From NCBI RefSeq assembly GCF_005577435.1, contig NZ_CP040396.1, positions 3,538,501 through 3,602,500 of the forward strand: a DNA stretch of 64,000 bases, written 5' to 3'. A model generated the notes under the pieces. The model saw only the letters and a list, made by a program, of their open reading frames with translations, had not been told where the DNA came from and did not search any database. The translations under genes were made by a program, and so were the position numbers. This document shows, one piece after another, positions 52,604 through 61,936 of the stretch; position 1 is the stretch's first letter; each line of letters begins with the position of its first letter. Origin of the DNA: Paenibacillus algicola (lineage in GTDB: Bacteria; Bacillota; Bacilli; Paenibacillales; Paenibacillaceae).

Positions 52604-53416
52604 ATGAAGTTTGACTTGCATACCCATCATTTTCGTTGCGGACATGCGGACGGTAACATTCGGGATTATATAGAGGCCGGAATCGCCGCTGGACTTCAGG
52701 TCATTGGCATCTCGGATCACACGCCTTTCTTCGGACATGAAGAGGAGCAGCCATTCCCCGGCATTGCGATGGCGAAGAGCGAGCTCGCCCATTATGTAGA
52801 AGAAGTACTTCAGCTCAAAAAAGAATATGACGGGCGTATTGATGTCCTGCTCGGCATTGAATCCGACTTTTTTCCCGAACACGGCGCTCTATATACGGAA
52901 ACGCTCTCCCGATATCCCTTTGATTACATTATCGGCTCGGTCCATCAGACCCTGGGCGTCAGCATTTTCAACAAGAACCGCTGGAAAGGGCTGTCCCCTC
53001 AAGAGAAAGTGATGCATAAGGAAGAATATTATGCCTTGATCCGCCAATCCGCCCGGCACGGTCTGTTTCAAATTCTCGGCCATATTGACGCCATGAAGGG
53101 CAATTACCCCTCGTTCTCCGATATTATGACGGAAGAGGCGCTGGAGGAGACGCTGAAGGTCATCGCCGAGTGCGGCGTTGCCATCGAGATCAACACCTCC
53201 GGGAAGACCAAGCTCAGCGGCGGCTGGTATCCCTCCCACGCCATTCTGGAGCGTGCCTTCCACTATGGCGTGAATGTTACGTTCGGCTCTGACAGTCATG
53301 TCCCTTCCCGGGTCGGTGATGAGCTGATGGAGGTGGCTGCGGTACTTAAAGAGATCGGCTATACAGAGTGGGTGTATTACAAGCAGAAGCAGAAGGTTTC
53401 CGTTCCTCTTCCTTGA
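52604..53416 (+). CDS. hisJ: PHP-family histidinol-phosphatase
   Basis: 270 aa PHP-domain phosphatase of the HisJ/HisK type. Metal-ligand motifs in order: FDLHTHHFRCGHA, ISDHTPFFGH, LGIESDFFPEHG, GSVHQTLG, LGHIDAMKG and FGSDSHVPSRVG. It catalyses the second-last step of histidine synthesis (histidinol phosphate to histidinol). AAGGAGG precedes ATG 52604. No other his genes adjoin; the Bacillus enzyme is also encoded alone. Confidence 0.9.
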   Translation: MKFDLHTHHFRCGHADGNIRDYIEAGIAAGLQVIGISDHTPFFGHEEEQPFPGIAMAKSELAHYVEEVLQLKKEYDGRIDVLLGIESDFFPEHGALYTETLSRYPFDYIIGSVHQTLGVSIFNKNRWKGLSPQEKVMHKEEYYALIRQSARHGLFQILGHIDAMKGNYPSFSDIMTEEALEETLKVIAECGVAIEINTSGKTKLSGGWYPSHAILERAFHYGVNVTFGSDSHVPSRVGDELMEVAAVLKEIGYTEWVYYKQKQKVSVPLP

Positions 53417-53453
53417 GGCGGAAATCTTTTTTTATAGTGGGTCATATCGAGGA

Positions 53454-53485
53454 CAAAAAAAGTGGACCCGAAGCAATTCGGGTCC
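53454..53485 (-). terminator. Terminator of the phosphoesterase/channel operon
   Basis: GGACCCGAA pairs with TTCGGGTCC (53464-53485) and seven T follow on the minus strand. About 105 bases after the phosphoesterase stop. It would serve hisJ less well (no T-run on the plus strand). Confidence 0.7.
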
Positions 53486-53589
53486 CAAAGCATTTATATA
53501 TTCTCAAAAGGGGGTCATGTGATAAGCTTACCCGATCGCTGTTAGAGTTTGATAACAGCTATATTTCAATTGTGTGACAATGGTTTGCC

Positions 53590-54495
53590 TTAGCGGCTGG
53601 ACAGCGTAAGCACGGTAATTTCCGGCCTGCACAGAAATCGCATCGGGAGTCTCGTCGTCCCCAGCCCGCGGTTAACATAGAGCGGCATTCCACGCTCACC
53701 CACGCTGTACAGACCCTGCACGTAGCGAAGTGCGCCAGGGGGCGTCACAACCTCTCCAATGCCTGGCAGGCGAATCTGCCCCCCGTGGCTGTGTCCTGAA
53801 AGCTGAAGGTCTACAGGGTAAGTTGAGACGATACCGGCATAATCCGGCTCGTGCATCAGCATAAGTGTGTACATGCCCTCCGGAATGCCCTGTAATGCCT
53901 GCTCTGCATCAGGGGTTCCCTCCAGCCAGTCCTCCAGCCCCGCTACCGCGATGACCTCACCGCGCCGCTCCAGCAGCACATGGCTGTTGCGCAGCACCGT
54001 AAAGCCGGCAGAGGCCTGCTTCGAGACCAAATCACCGGCATTCTCATAATCATGATTTCCGAGAATCGACAGCACGCCCAGCGGAGCCTGCAGGCGGGAC
54101 AGCGCCTCCAGCGAGCCGTCAAGGGCCTGAGCACGTCCGTCCACCATATCCCCCGTGAACACGATCAGGTCCGGCTTTTCTTGCAGAATCATCTCTACAA
54201 CCTTCCCGGTCTTGTCAGACCAAAGAGGAAATCCGAGATGCAGATCGCTGAAATGTATAATCTTCATGCCGTGAAAAGAAGCGGGCAGGCGCTGCTGCTG
54301 CAGATTCAGCCGGGTAAGCTCGATATGATTCGGCTCCCAGAATGCCCCGTAGCCTGCCCCAAGCAGCCCTGCGGCCGCTGCAGCCTGAAATCCGCGCTTC
54401 AGAAACTGCCTCCGCGTCATTCCCCGTCCGAGAGGCGGAGACAAGGATGGCGAGGAGTCCGGCTCTGTACCGGATCGTGATCCCGATGTATTCAT
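53590..54495 (-). CDS. Tat-exported metallophosphoesterase (YkuE-like)
   Basis: 301 aa. The N-terminus has a twin-arginine signal (MTRRQFLKRGFQAAAAAGLLG), so it is exported folded by Tat. The calcineurin-type metal motifs are all present: FSDLHLG, FTGDMVDG, LGNHDYENA and SGHSHGGQ. YkuE of B. subtilis is a Tat-exported wall protein of this kind. The gene overlaps the potassium channel by four bases and shares its operon. Confidence 0.9.
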   Translation of the reverse strand: MNTSGSRSGTEPDSSPSLSPPLGRGMTRRQFLKRGFQAAAAAGLLGAGYGAFWEPNHIELTRLNLQQQRLPASFHGMKIIHFSDLHLGFPLWSDKTGKVVEMILQEKPDLIVFTGDMVDGRAQALDGSLEALSRLQAPLGVLSILGNHDYENAGDLVSKQASAGFTVLRNSHVLLERRGEVIAVAGLEDWLEGTPDAEQALQGIPEGMYTLMLMHEPDYAGIVSTYPVDLQLSGHSHGGQIRLPGIGEVVTPPGALRYVQGLYSVGERGMPLYVNRGLGTTRLPMRFLCRPEITVLTLSSR

Positions 54496-55193
54496 CCTGT
54501 AGGTCCCCCCTGTTCCCGGTCTTTTGGAGCCTCATCCGGCGGCTCATCAAACGGTCCCTTCTTCTCCATGGGCAGTTCGTTCTCATCGCCGGGATCAAAG
54601 ATCTGCCGTAGCGTTCCGAGCATGGATAGGGCGTAGCCCACGGTAATGAAGCTGAAGGTCATTTGCATCGTGACGACGAGCCGCGCCGTATTATCCACCG
54701 GTGACACATCCCCGTACCCGACAGTGACAAAAGTGGCTACACTGAAGTACAGAAACGTAATCATCTGGCTCAGTGTGTCTTCACCCAGATTCGTGCCCTC
54801 AAAGGATGAGCCCTCAAACAGCTTGTAAATCGACATATACACGATCGTAAAGAACAGCACGCAGGTCAGCGCCGCAAAGCTGATCCGCATCAGCGTCGTC
54901 CGCATCAGAATATGCTTATGCACCGACTCGGCAATTTTATTGAAAATATAAATGATATAAAACACGACAGACAGCAGCACAAACAATACAACCAGCACCC
55001 GAACACCTGCTTCTCCCGGCACGACCGACATCAAATCAATCCATCCGAACAGATCCTCCAGCGACACGGCGATATAAATCAACAGCGGTGCCAGCAGCAC
55101 CGGCCTGCTCGACCATTTCTTGTCCACATTATAAAAGATCAGGATCAGAGAAGCCAAGCCGATGATATTTATAATCCACATCCACCAATTCAA
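54492..55193 (-). CDS. Potassium channel-family protein
   Basis: 233 aa with several membrane helices (IINIIGLASLILIFY, LLAPLLIYIAVSLEDLFG, VLVVLFVLLSVVFYIIYIFN, ISFAALTCVLFFTIVYM), then a pore loop with the selectivity filter TVGYGD (about 158-163) and a last helix. The short acidic tail has no RCK domain. Start is TTG 55193 with GGAGG ten bases upstream. Its stop overlaps the phosphoesterase start. Confidence 0.88.
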   Translation of the reverse strand: MNWWMWIINIIGLASLILIFYNVDKKWSSRPVLLAPLLIYIAVSLEDLFGWIDLMSVVPGEAGVRVLVVLFVLLSVVFYIIYIFNKIAESVHKHILMRTTLMRISFAALTCVLFFTIVYMSIYKLFEGSSFEGTNLGEDTLSQMITFLYFSVATFVTVGYGDVSPVDNTARLVVTMQMTFSFITVGYALSMLGTLRQIFDPGDENELPMEKKGPFDEPPDEAPKDREQGGPTG

Positions 55194-55278
55194 AGCCTCT
55201 CCGCCTCCCTTTGCTGGTCTCTTCCGTTAAGACCTACCTATCTATTACCCGTTATTCCGTGAGGCTGCTTCAGCTCTC

Positions 55279-55315
55279 AAAAAAAGACACCTGCGTTAAC
55301 TGCCGCAGGTGCCTT
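55279..55315 (-). terminator. Terminator of sdhCAB
   Basis: CACCTGCGGC pairs with the GCAGGTG arm around TTAAC, with TTTTTTT on the minus strand. It begins 11 bases after the sdhB stop. Confidence 0.85.
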
Positions 55316-55325
55316 TAGATTCAGA

Positions 55326-56090
55326 TTATACGCCCAGCCAGCGCTTGAAAAGCTGCTTCGTGGTGTCTTTGTTCATTTCTGCAATGGAGGTCGTCAATGG
55401 AATGCCTTTCGGACAAGAGCGGACACAGTTCTGCGAGTTTCCGCAGCCCTCAATGCCTCCGTCCTGCATCAGCGTCTCCAGGCGTTCTTCCTTATTCATC
55501 TCACCCGTTGGATGGGCGTTGAACAGGCGCACCTGAGAAATGGCTGCCGGACCGATGAAATCGGTCTTCTCGTTCACGTTCGGGCACGCTTCCAGGCAGA
55601 CGCCGCAAGTCATGCACTTGGACAGCTCATAAGCCCACTGGCGCTTCTTCTCCGGCATACGCGGTCCCGGACCCAGGTCATAGGTACCGTCAATCGGAAT
55701 CCACGCCTTGACCTTCTTCAGGGCGTTGAACATCCGGCTACGGTCGATAACCAGGTCACGAACGACCGGGAAGGTCTTCATCGGTTCAATCTTGATCGGC
55801 TGCTCCAGCTTATCCACCAGTGCCGCACAGGCCTGACGCGGCTTCCCGTTAATGACCATCGAGCAGGCGCCGCATACTTCCTCCAGACAGTTGGCTTCCC
55901 AGCATACCGGAGAGGTATCTTTCCCCTCAGCGTTGCTCGGATTCCGCTGAATTTCCATCAGCGCACTGATTACGTTCATGCCGGGACGATACGGAATCTC
56001 GAAATCCTCACTGTAGGATTTCGACTCCGGGCTGTCCTGACGGGTGATACGAAACTTGACGTTTTTCGAGGACGCAGTTGTTTGAGCCAT
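55326..56090 (-). CDS. sdhB: Succinate dehydrogenase iron-sulfur subunit
   Basis: 254 aa. The 2Fe-2S ligands are in CWEANCLEEVCGACS and the later C (about 68-91); 4Fe-4S and 3Fe-4S ligands are in CMTCGVCLEACPN and CGNSQNCVRSCPKG. It passes electrons from FAD in SdhA to the membrane quinone site. AGGGGG precedes ATG 56090. Last gene of sdhCAB. Confidence 0.96.
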   Translation of the reverse strand: MAQTTASSKNVKFRITRQDSPESKSYSEDFEIPYRPGMNVISALMEIQRNPSNAEGKDTSPVCWEANCLEEVCGACSMVINGKPRQACAALVDKLEQPIKIEPMKTFPVVRDLVIDRSRMFNALKKVKAWIPIDGTYDLGPGPRMPEKKRQWAYELSKCMTCGVCLEACPNVNEKTDFIGPAAISQVRLFNAHPTGEMNKEERLETLMQDGGIEGCGNSQNCVRSCPKGIPLTTSIAEMNKDTTKQLFKRWLGV

Positions 56091-56105
56091 GTCTAATCCC
56101 CCTTC

Positions 56106-57848
56106 TTACTTATCTTTCGAATAATCGCGAATACGCGGTGTAATCAAGGATACATCCACTTCTTCATAAGAGATCTGCGGTCCATCCGCCGTCCACGCGG
56201 CTTTGGTCGTCTTCAGGAACTCATCATCATTACGGTCTGGGAACTCCGGCTTGTAGTGGGCACCGCGGCTTTCGTTCCGCATAAGGGCGCCCAGAGTCAT
56301 TGCCTCAGCCAGCTCCAGCATGTTCCACAGCTGGCGGGTAAACGCTGCCCCTTGGTTGTTCCAGCGGGAAGTGTCCGTCATATTGATGTTCTGGTAGCGC
56401 TGCTTCAGTTCTTTGATCTTGTGGATCGTTTGCTCCAGCTTGTCGTTATAGCGAACCACCGTCATGTTGTTGGTCATCCACTCGCCGAGCTCCTTATGAA
56501 TCACATAAGCATTCTCGGTACCCTGCATGTTCAGCAGACCGTTAAACTTCGTCTCCTGCTCCTTGACTGCCCGCTCGAACACGTTGGAGGAAACATCCTC
56601 GGACGATTTCTTCAGGCCCTTCACATATTCAATTGCCTTCGGCCCTGCAACCATTCCGCCGTAGATGGCGGATACCAGAGAGTTCGCTCCCAGGCGGTTC
56701 GCGCCGTGGTATTGATACTCACATTCGCCGGCTGCAAACAGACCCGGAATGCTCGTCATCTGGTTGTAATCGACCCACATGCCGCCCATGGAATAATGGA
56801 CCGCCGGGAAGATTTTCATCGGGATTTTGCGGGGATCATCACCCATGAATTTCTCATAGATTTCGATAATGCCGCCGAGCTTCACATCCAGCTCCTTCGG
56901 ATCCTTATGGGACAGATCCAGGTAAACCATGTTCTCGCCGTTAATGCCGAGTCCCATGTCTACGCAGACAGAGAAGATTTCGCGGGTTGCGATGTCACGA
57001 GGCACCAGGTTGCCGTAAGCCGGATATTTCTCTTCGAGGAAATACCATGGCTTGCCGTCTTTATAGGTCCAGATCCGGCCGCCTTCACCGCGGGCGGATT
57101 CCGACATCAGGCGCAGCTTGTCATCGCCCGGAATCGCTGTCGGGTGAATCTGGATGAACTCGCCGTTGGCGTAGTGAACACCCTGCTGGTACACAGCACT
57201 TGCCGCTGTACCTGTATTAATAACCGAGTTGGTCGTTTTGCCAAAAATAATACCAGGACCGCCGCTGGCCAGAATAACCGCGTCGGCACGGAATGCGCGC
57301 AGCTCCATGGTGCGCAGATCCTGTGCATTGATGCCCCAGCATACGCCGTCGTCATCCAGCACGGCGTTCAGGAATTCCCAGTTCTCGTACTTCGTTACGA
57401 GTCCTGCAGTTTCCCACCGGCGAACCTGCTCATCCAGCGCGTACAGCAGCTGCTGACCGGTTGTAGCCCCCGCGTACGCGGTACGGTGATGCTTCGTGCC
57501 GCCGAAGCGGCGGAAGTCCAGCAAGCCCTCCGGCGTCCGGTTGAACATAACGCCCATGCGGTCCATGAGGTGAATGATGCCGGGTGCCGCGTCACACATA
57601 GCTTTTACCGGCGGCTGGTTCGCGAGAAAGTCTCCACCGTAAACGGTGTCGTCAAAGTGCTCCCAAGGTGAGTCGCCCTCCCCTTTGGTGTTCACGGCTC
57701 CGTTAATGCCGCCTTGCGCGCATACAGAGTGGGAACGTTTAACCGGTACCAGCGAGAATAGATGAACGTGTGCTCCGGCTTCTGCTGCCTTGATGGTAGC
57801 CATCAAGCCTGCGAGGCCTCCGCCCACAACAATAATGTTAGATGCCAT
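56106..57848 (-). CDS. sdhA: Succinate dehydrogenase flavoprotein subunit
   Basis: 580 aa. N-terminal FAD motif VVGGGLAGLMATIKAAEAGA; the His that holds FAD covalently is in RSHSVCAQGGINGA (about 39-41); the active-site region RGEGGRIW and HGANRLGANSLV are present. Oxidises succinate to fumarate in the TCA cycle on the inner membrane face. Second gene of sdhCAB, 16 bases after sdhC. Confidence 0.97.
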   Translation of the reverse strand: MASNIIVVGGGLAGLMATIKAAEAGAHVHLFSLVPVKRSHSVCAQGGINGAVNTKGEGDSPWEHFDDTVYGGDFLANQPPVKAMCDAAPGIIHLMDRMGVMFNRTPEGLLDFRRFGGTKHHRTAYAGATTGQQLLYALDEQVRRWETAGLVTKYENWEFLNAVLDDDGVCWGINAQDLRTMELRAFRADAVILASGGPGIIFGKTTNSVINTGTAASAVYQQGVHYANGEFIQIHPTAIPGDDKLRLMSESARGEGGRIWTYKDGKPWYFLEEKYPAYGNLVPRDIATREIFSVCVDMGLGINGENMVYLDLSHKDPKELDVKLGGIIEIYEKFMGDDPRKIPMKIFPAVHYSMGGMWVDYNQMTSIPGLFAAGECEYQYHGANRLGANSLVSAIYGGMVAGPKAIEYVKGLKKSSEDVSSNVFERAVKEQETKFNGLLNMQGTENAYVIHKELGEWMTNNMTVVRYNDKLEQTIHKIKELKQRYQNINMTDTSRWNNQGAAFTRQLWNMLELAEAMTLGALMRNESRGAHYKPEFPDRNDDEFLKTTKAAWTADGPQISYEEVDVSLITPRIRDYSKDK

Positions 57849-57864
57849 TCTTAGGTCACTCCCC

Positions 57865-58533
57865 TTAGCTTAGAACTGTTTGGATCATATCAATCATTGC
57901 GGCAGCTTCTTCAAACTCCGAGCCGCGGAATGCATTCAGCGCCATAACGAACATTACGCTCATGATAACGAACAAGCCCATGCAGATGTATGAGGATACA
58001 CGCTGAGCACGCGGTCCGACCGTGATGCCCCAGCTGACCATAAACGCCCACAGGCCGTTTGCAAAGTGGAACGATGCCGACACGATCCCGATCACGTACA
58101 GGACGAAGATCAGCGGATTGGTAACCATCTCATGCATGGCAGCTCCCAGCTCTTCATGCGTAATCTTGCCGATGGCCACCTGGAAGCGGGTGTCGTACAT
58201 ATGCCAGATGACAAACACAAACGTGATGACGCCCGTAATCCGCTGCAGCGTAAAGCGAATATTGCGGGAGTAGTTGTATCGGTCGATGTTGTTGTTCGCC
58301 TGATAGGCAATGTACAAGCCGTAAACTCCATGGTACAGCAGCGGCAGCCAGATCAGAAACGTTTCTAGGAACAGAACCAGCGGCATGCTGTTCAACAGGT
58401 TAACCGCCTTGTCGAATCCCTCTTTCCCTCTTTCATACGCTTGATAGTTCGTCAGCAGGTGCTCGATTAAAAAAGCGCCGAGCGGGATGACCCCTAGCAA
58501 GGAATGCAGCTTTCTGGAATAATACCCTTTCAT
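57865..58533 (-). CDS. sdhC: Succinate dehydrogenase cytochrome b-558 subunit
   Basis: 222 aa, five membrane helices, of the single-subunit di-heme (B-type) kind used by Bacillus, so no sdhD is expected. Heme-ligand His residues lie in LHSLLGVIP, EHLL, YHGVYGL and FHFANGLW. I chose ATG 58533 (MKGYYSRKLHSLLG), because it has AAAGGGG upstream and matches the start of the B. subtilis protein; a longer frame to 58572 is less likely. First gene of sdhCAB. Confidence 0.93.
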   Translation of the reverse strand: MKGYYSRKLHSLLGVIPLGAFLIEHLLTNYQAYERGKEGFDKAVNLLNSMPLVLFLETFLIWLPLLYHGVYGLYIAYQANNNIDRYNYSRNIRFTLQRITGVITFVFVIWHMYDTRFQVAIGKITHEELGAAMHEMVTNPLIFVLYVIGIVSASFHFANGLWAFMVSWGITVGPRAQRVSSYICMGLFVIMSVMFVMALNAFRGSEFEEAAAMIDMIQTVLS

Positions 58534-58631
58534 CAGTGGACGTTCCCCTTTCATTGTGTATAGCGTTTTCATGAATCAAATCACTGTGAGGTAGTAACCC
58601 ATCTTTCATGATACAGCATAATGCGATCTGT

Positions 58632-58682
58632 TTGTGACATGATTCTACAAAACAGGGCAGACTGCGAACATCATGTGTCACA
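58632..58682. promoter_or_regulatory. Inverted repeat in the sdhC-lysR intergenic region
   Basis: TGTGACATGAT (58633-58643) and ATCATGTGTCACA (58670-58682) form an interrupted palindrome. The first arm, read on as TTGTGACATGATTCTACAA, has partial similarity to a Rex (NADH-sensing) site. A LysR operator is the other reading. Confidence 0.35.
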
Positions 58683-58789
58683 TTTTATGTTACTCCTTTT
58701 TTTCTTATAATGGAATTGCAATATAATTATTAAACGTTATAATATACACGCATAACGAGACGTTACCCATTTATAAGGAAGTGAAACCC

Positions 58790-59710
58790 TTGTTCGATGA
58801 ACTGGATGTATTTGCTGTTGTGGTAGAACAGAGCAGCCTGAACAAAGCCTCCAAGCTGCTGAATCTGTCCCAGCCCGCCCTCTCCCGCAAGATTGCCAAG
58901 CTGGAGGACGAGCTGGGGGTACAGCTGTTTAACCGGCGCGGCAAGCGGCTGGAGCTGACCTCCATCGGACAGCTGGCGTACACTTACGCCCTGGAACAGC
59001 GGCAGAACCAGCTTCGCTTCATGCAGACCCTGGCTCACTACCGCGAGGGAGAACAGATCACAATTACCCTGGGAGCCAGCCTCACGACTCTTCAAACAAC
59101 GCTGCCCCCCTTGGTGAACGCCTTCATGGAGCGCCATCCTTCGGCGGAGATCAAGCTCATTACCGGCAAAACGCATGAAATCGTGTCCTCCGTGCGGGAC
59201 AAACGGGTCGATGTGGGAATTGTCGCTTCCTCCATCTCCCAGGCGGGCCTTAATTGCATTCCGCTCTTTGACGACCACCTGGAGCTGGTACTGCCTGAGG
59301 GCCATCCGCTGGCTGATGCGCCCGAGGTGGGCATCGAGCAGCTGCAGGGGCTGCCGATGATCATCTTCTCGACCGGCACCTGGTACCGCAAGCTGACCGA
59401 TGATCTGTTTCATCGGTGGGGCATTATGCCGGACATCCGCATGGAGATTGATTCCTTTGAAGCAATTGTCCGGCTCCTGCCCACCTGCAAAGCCGCCGCA
59501 CTGCTTCCCAAGTCATACCTTCGGCCGCAGCTGCTGGCCGACAACGGACTTGTAGATATCCATATTCCGGTCCTCATCGAGACCCGGCGCACCACCAGCC
59601 TTATCTACGGTGAAGCCTCCGAGCTTAGCAGCGCGGCCAGCCGCTGGATTGCAGAGACCGAAGCACTGTTCCGCAAGCTCGCGGAAGAGCGGCGGCAAGC
59701 CGGTAACTAG
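58790..59710 (+). CDS. LysR-family regulator divergent from sdhCAB
   Basis: 306 aa. Winged helix: DELDVFAVVVEQSSLNKASK, NLSQPALSRKIAKLEDELGV. Effector domain starts ITITLGASLTTLQTTLPPLV. I chose TTG 58790 since AAGGAAG stands eight bases upstream; GTG 58781 overlaps it. Divergent placement 256 bases from sdhC suggests it controls sdhCAB, and CcpC/CcpE-type LysR regulators of the TCA cycle are known in Firmicutes. Effector (citrate or other) is inferred, not shown. Confidence 0.88.
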   Translation: MFDELDVFAVVVEQSSLNKASKLLNLSQPALSRKIAKLEDELGVQLFNRRGKRLELTSIGQLAYTYALEQRQNQLRFMQTLAHYREGEQITITLGASLTTLQTTLPPLVNAFMERHPSAEIKLITGKTHEIVSSVRDKRVDVGIVASSISQAGLNCIPLFDDHLELVLPEGHPLADAPEVGIEQLQGLPMIIFSTGTWYRKLTDDLFHRWGIMPDIRMEIDSFEAIVRLLPTCKAAALLPKSYLRPQLLADNGLVDIHIPVLIETRRTTSLIYGEASELSSAASRWIAETEALFRKLAEERRQAGN

Positions 59711-59738
59711 TGCTTCACCGCTTTCCTTGCTGAACGAC

Positions 59739-59780
59739 AATAGGCAGACGGGACAGAGTATTCTGTCCCGCCTGCCTATT
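59739..59780. terminator. Bidirectional terminator after lysR
   Basis: AATAGGCAGACGGGACAG pairs with CTGTCCCGCCTGCCTATT (one mismatch), a long stem between convergent genes. Confidence 0.85.
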
Positions 59781-59821
59781 TCACATACTGCTTCATGCCC
59801 GGCCTGGCCCGCAGGCTTCAC

Positions 59822-60487
59822 CTAGGTGTTAACGACTTCACCTTCAAAGCGGTCAATATTATTCTTAGTTCCGATGACGACCATTATATCTCCCGCCTTG
59901 AGGACGTCCATCGCCGTCGGCGCCACAATAATACCCTTATGCTGATTGAGAGCCACGACGCTCACTCCGTATCGCGTCCGGGTGTTCAGCTCGCTGAGCG
60001 TTTTGCCATCCATGCATTCGGTTACGGTCATCTCCACCAGCAAATAATCCTTCGACAGCTCCATATAGTCCACCAGATTGGGAGTCACGAGCTGATGCGC
60101 GACCCGGATGCCCATATCCCGCTCCGGAAAAATCACGCGATCCACGCCCAGCTTATCCAGAGCCCTTCCGTGCAGCACCGAGATCGCTTTGGCTACGACC
60201 GTCTTCACACCAAGCTCCTTGAGCTGAATTGCCGTCAGGATGCTCGTCTGGATATCATCGCCGATGGCCACAATCCCGCAGTCAAAGTTTCGGATGCCTA
60301 GCGATTTCAGCACCTCTTCATCCGTAGCATCCGCAACAACGGTATGTGTCAGCAGATCGCTCATATCCTCCACAATCTCTTCGTCCCGGTCCACGCCCAG
60401 CACCTCATAGCCAAGGTCCATCAGCTCCAGCGCCAGACTGGCGCCGAAGCGACCAAGGCCGATCACCGCAAACTGTTTTGGTTTCAT
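59822..60487 (-). CDS. ktrA: Ktr potassium uptake regulatory subunit (RCK protein)
   Basis: 221 aa. RCK_N domain with the nucleotide motif VIGLGRFGASLALEL (about 8-22) and the acidic end of beta-2 (LGVDRDEE); RCK_C domain from about 140 (LLVEMTVTECMDGKTL), which in KtrA-type proteins binds c-di-AMP. Cytosolic gating ring for the KtrB-type channel encoded 14 bases upstream. Whether it is KtrA or KtrC cannot be told. Confidence 0.93.
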   Translation of the reverse strand: MKPKQFAVIGLGRFGASLALELMDLGYEVLGVDRDEEIVEDMSDLLTHTVVADATDEEVLKSLGIRNFDCGIVAIGDDIQTSILTAIQLKELGVKTVVAKAISVLHGRALDKLGVDRVIFPERDMGIRVAHQLVTPNLVDYMELSKDYLLVEMTVTECMDGKTLSELNTRTRYGVSVVALNQHKGIIVAPTAMDVLKAGDIMVVIGTKNNIDRFEGEVVNT

Positions 60488-60501
60488 GTCCTTCTATCCC
60501 C

Positions 60502-61854
60502 TTATCCAATAATCATTTTGCCTTCCGGATACCGGTACAGCTCTTTTCCCTTCTTCGGCCCGAGCGCGAATACGAGTGTCAGCAGGCCGACCCGGCCCGC
60601 AAACATGGTCACCGTAATCAGTACCTTGCCGAGCAGGGACAGCTCGGGCGTCAGTCCCATGGACAATCCTACCGTAGAAAATGCCGAGGCCGTTTCAAAC
60701 AGAATCGCCAAAAAGCTCGCATCCTCCGTTGTAGACAGCACCATAGCCACTGCTACAATAAACAGCAGAGCCAGCAGAGAGACCGTCAGTGCCTTAAAGA
60801 TCCGCTCCTGCGCCAGCCGGTGACGGAACAGCACGATATCATCACGTCCGCGAATCATCGAAATGACGGCACCGATCATAATCGTAAAGGTCGTCGTCTT
60901 GATTCCCCCGCCCGCCGATCCCGGCGATGCTCCAATAAACATAAGAATAATGATAAAAAACTGAGTGGCCTGGCGCAAATCCGGAATATTCAAGGTGTTG
61001 GCCCCTGCCGTCCGCGGCGTGACGGACTGGAACAAGGAGCCCCACAGCTTGCCGTCCCAGCCCAGTGCGCCCAGCGTTTTGACATTCGTAAATTCAAATA
61101 TAAATATAATGACCGTACCGATCACAATCAGCGCTCCCGTCATGGACAGCACCACCTTGGAGTGCAGGGACAGCTTCCGCCGGGTTTTATAATCTACGAT
61201 TTCTGACATTACAATAAAACCGATTCCGCCGGATATAATAAGAAATAGGCTCGTAAGATTAACAAAAGGATCACTCACATAACCCGTCAGGCTTCTGAAA
61301 TCTCCGAACAGATCAAAGCCCGCATTGTTAAACAGGCTGATCGCGTGGAAAACGGCAAAATAGGCCGCTTTGCCCAAGGGCATATCGAATGCCCATCTGG
61401 CCGTATAAATGATTACAGCCACCCCTTCAATATACAAGGAGTACAGCAGCACTCTTCGGATCAGCCGCACGATCCCTTCCATAGCGGTCTGATTCATGGC
61501 CTCCTGCAGGATCAGCCGATCCTTGAGCGAGATTCGGCGCTTGAGAACCAGCGCAATCAAGGTAGCCATCGTCATAAAGCCCAGGCCGCCTACTTGTATC
61601 ATACACATAATGACGATTTCCCCAAACGTGCTGAAGAACGTTTCTGTATCCACAACGACAAGACCCGTAACGCAGGTTGCAGAGGTGGCCGTAAACAAGG
61701 CATCCATAAATCCGAGCCCTTCCCCGCTTTCGCTGGCTATGGGAAGCATCAGCAGAAAAGCCCCCGTCAAAATAATGGCACTAAAGCCCGCAACCAGAAA
61801 CTGCGGCGGGGACAAGCGGAGCCATTTCAGCTTCCATTTCAACTTCCGTTTCAC
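60502..61854 (-). CDS. ktrB: Ktr/Trk-type potassium uptake membrane subunit
   Basis: 450 aa with four repeated membrane-pore-membrane units; selectivity Gly residues occur in TCVTGLVVVD, NAGFDLFGDF, PRTAGANTLN and FSTVGLSMGL. GASPGSAGGGIKTTT marks the intramembrane gate. I chose GTG 61854 with GAGGTGA upstream; GTG three codons earlier is possible. Sodium-driven or sodium-dependent K+ uptake. The operon is preceded by a c-di-AMP riboswitch, so both transcription and protein activity should fall when K+ (and c-di-AMP) is high. Confidence 0.94.
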   Translation of the reverse strand: MKRKLKWKLKWLRLSPPQFLVAGFSAIILTGAFLLMLPIASESGEGLGFMDALFTATSATCVTGLVVVDTETFFSTFGEIVIMCMIQVGGLGFMTMATLIALVLKRRISLKDRLILQEAMNQTAMEGIVRLIRRVLLYSLYIEGVAVIIYTARWAFDMPLGKAAYFAVFHAISLFNNAGFDLFGDFRSLTGYVSDPFVNLTSLFLIISGGIGFIVMSEIVDYKTRRKLSLHSKVVLSMTGALIVIGTVIIFIFEFTNVKTLGALGWDGKLWGSLFQSVTPRTAGANTLNIPDLRQATQFFIIILMFIGASPGSAGGGIKTTTFTIMIGAVISMIRGRDDIVLFRHRLAQERIFKALTVSLLALLFIVAVAMVLSTTEDASFLAILFETASAFSTVGLSMGLTPELSLLGKVLITVTMFAGRVGLLTLVFALGPKKGKELYRYPEGKMIIG

Positions 61855-61881
61855 TTTGCTCACCTCTTAAAAATGGCACAT

Positions 61882-61913
61882 AAAAAAGACACTGGAAATC
61901 CAATGCCTTTTTA
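61882..61913 (-). terminator. Terminator of the c-di-AMP riboswitch
   Basis: GGCATTGG pairs with CCAGTGTC (two wobbles) on the minus strand and six T follow. It lies between aptamer and ktrB. Confidence 0.75.
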
Positions 61914-61936
61914 TCGCGTTTGGGTCCCTGTGCACA

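Noticed and set aside
56256..57671. 471-codon open frame opposite sdhA
   Set aside because: Fully antisense to sdhA, with no domain signature; a shadow of a conserved gene.
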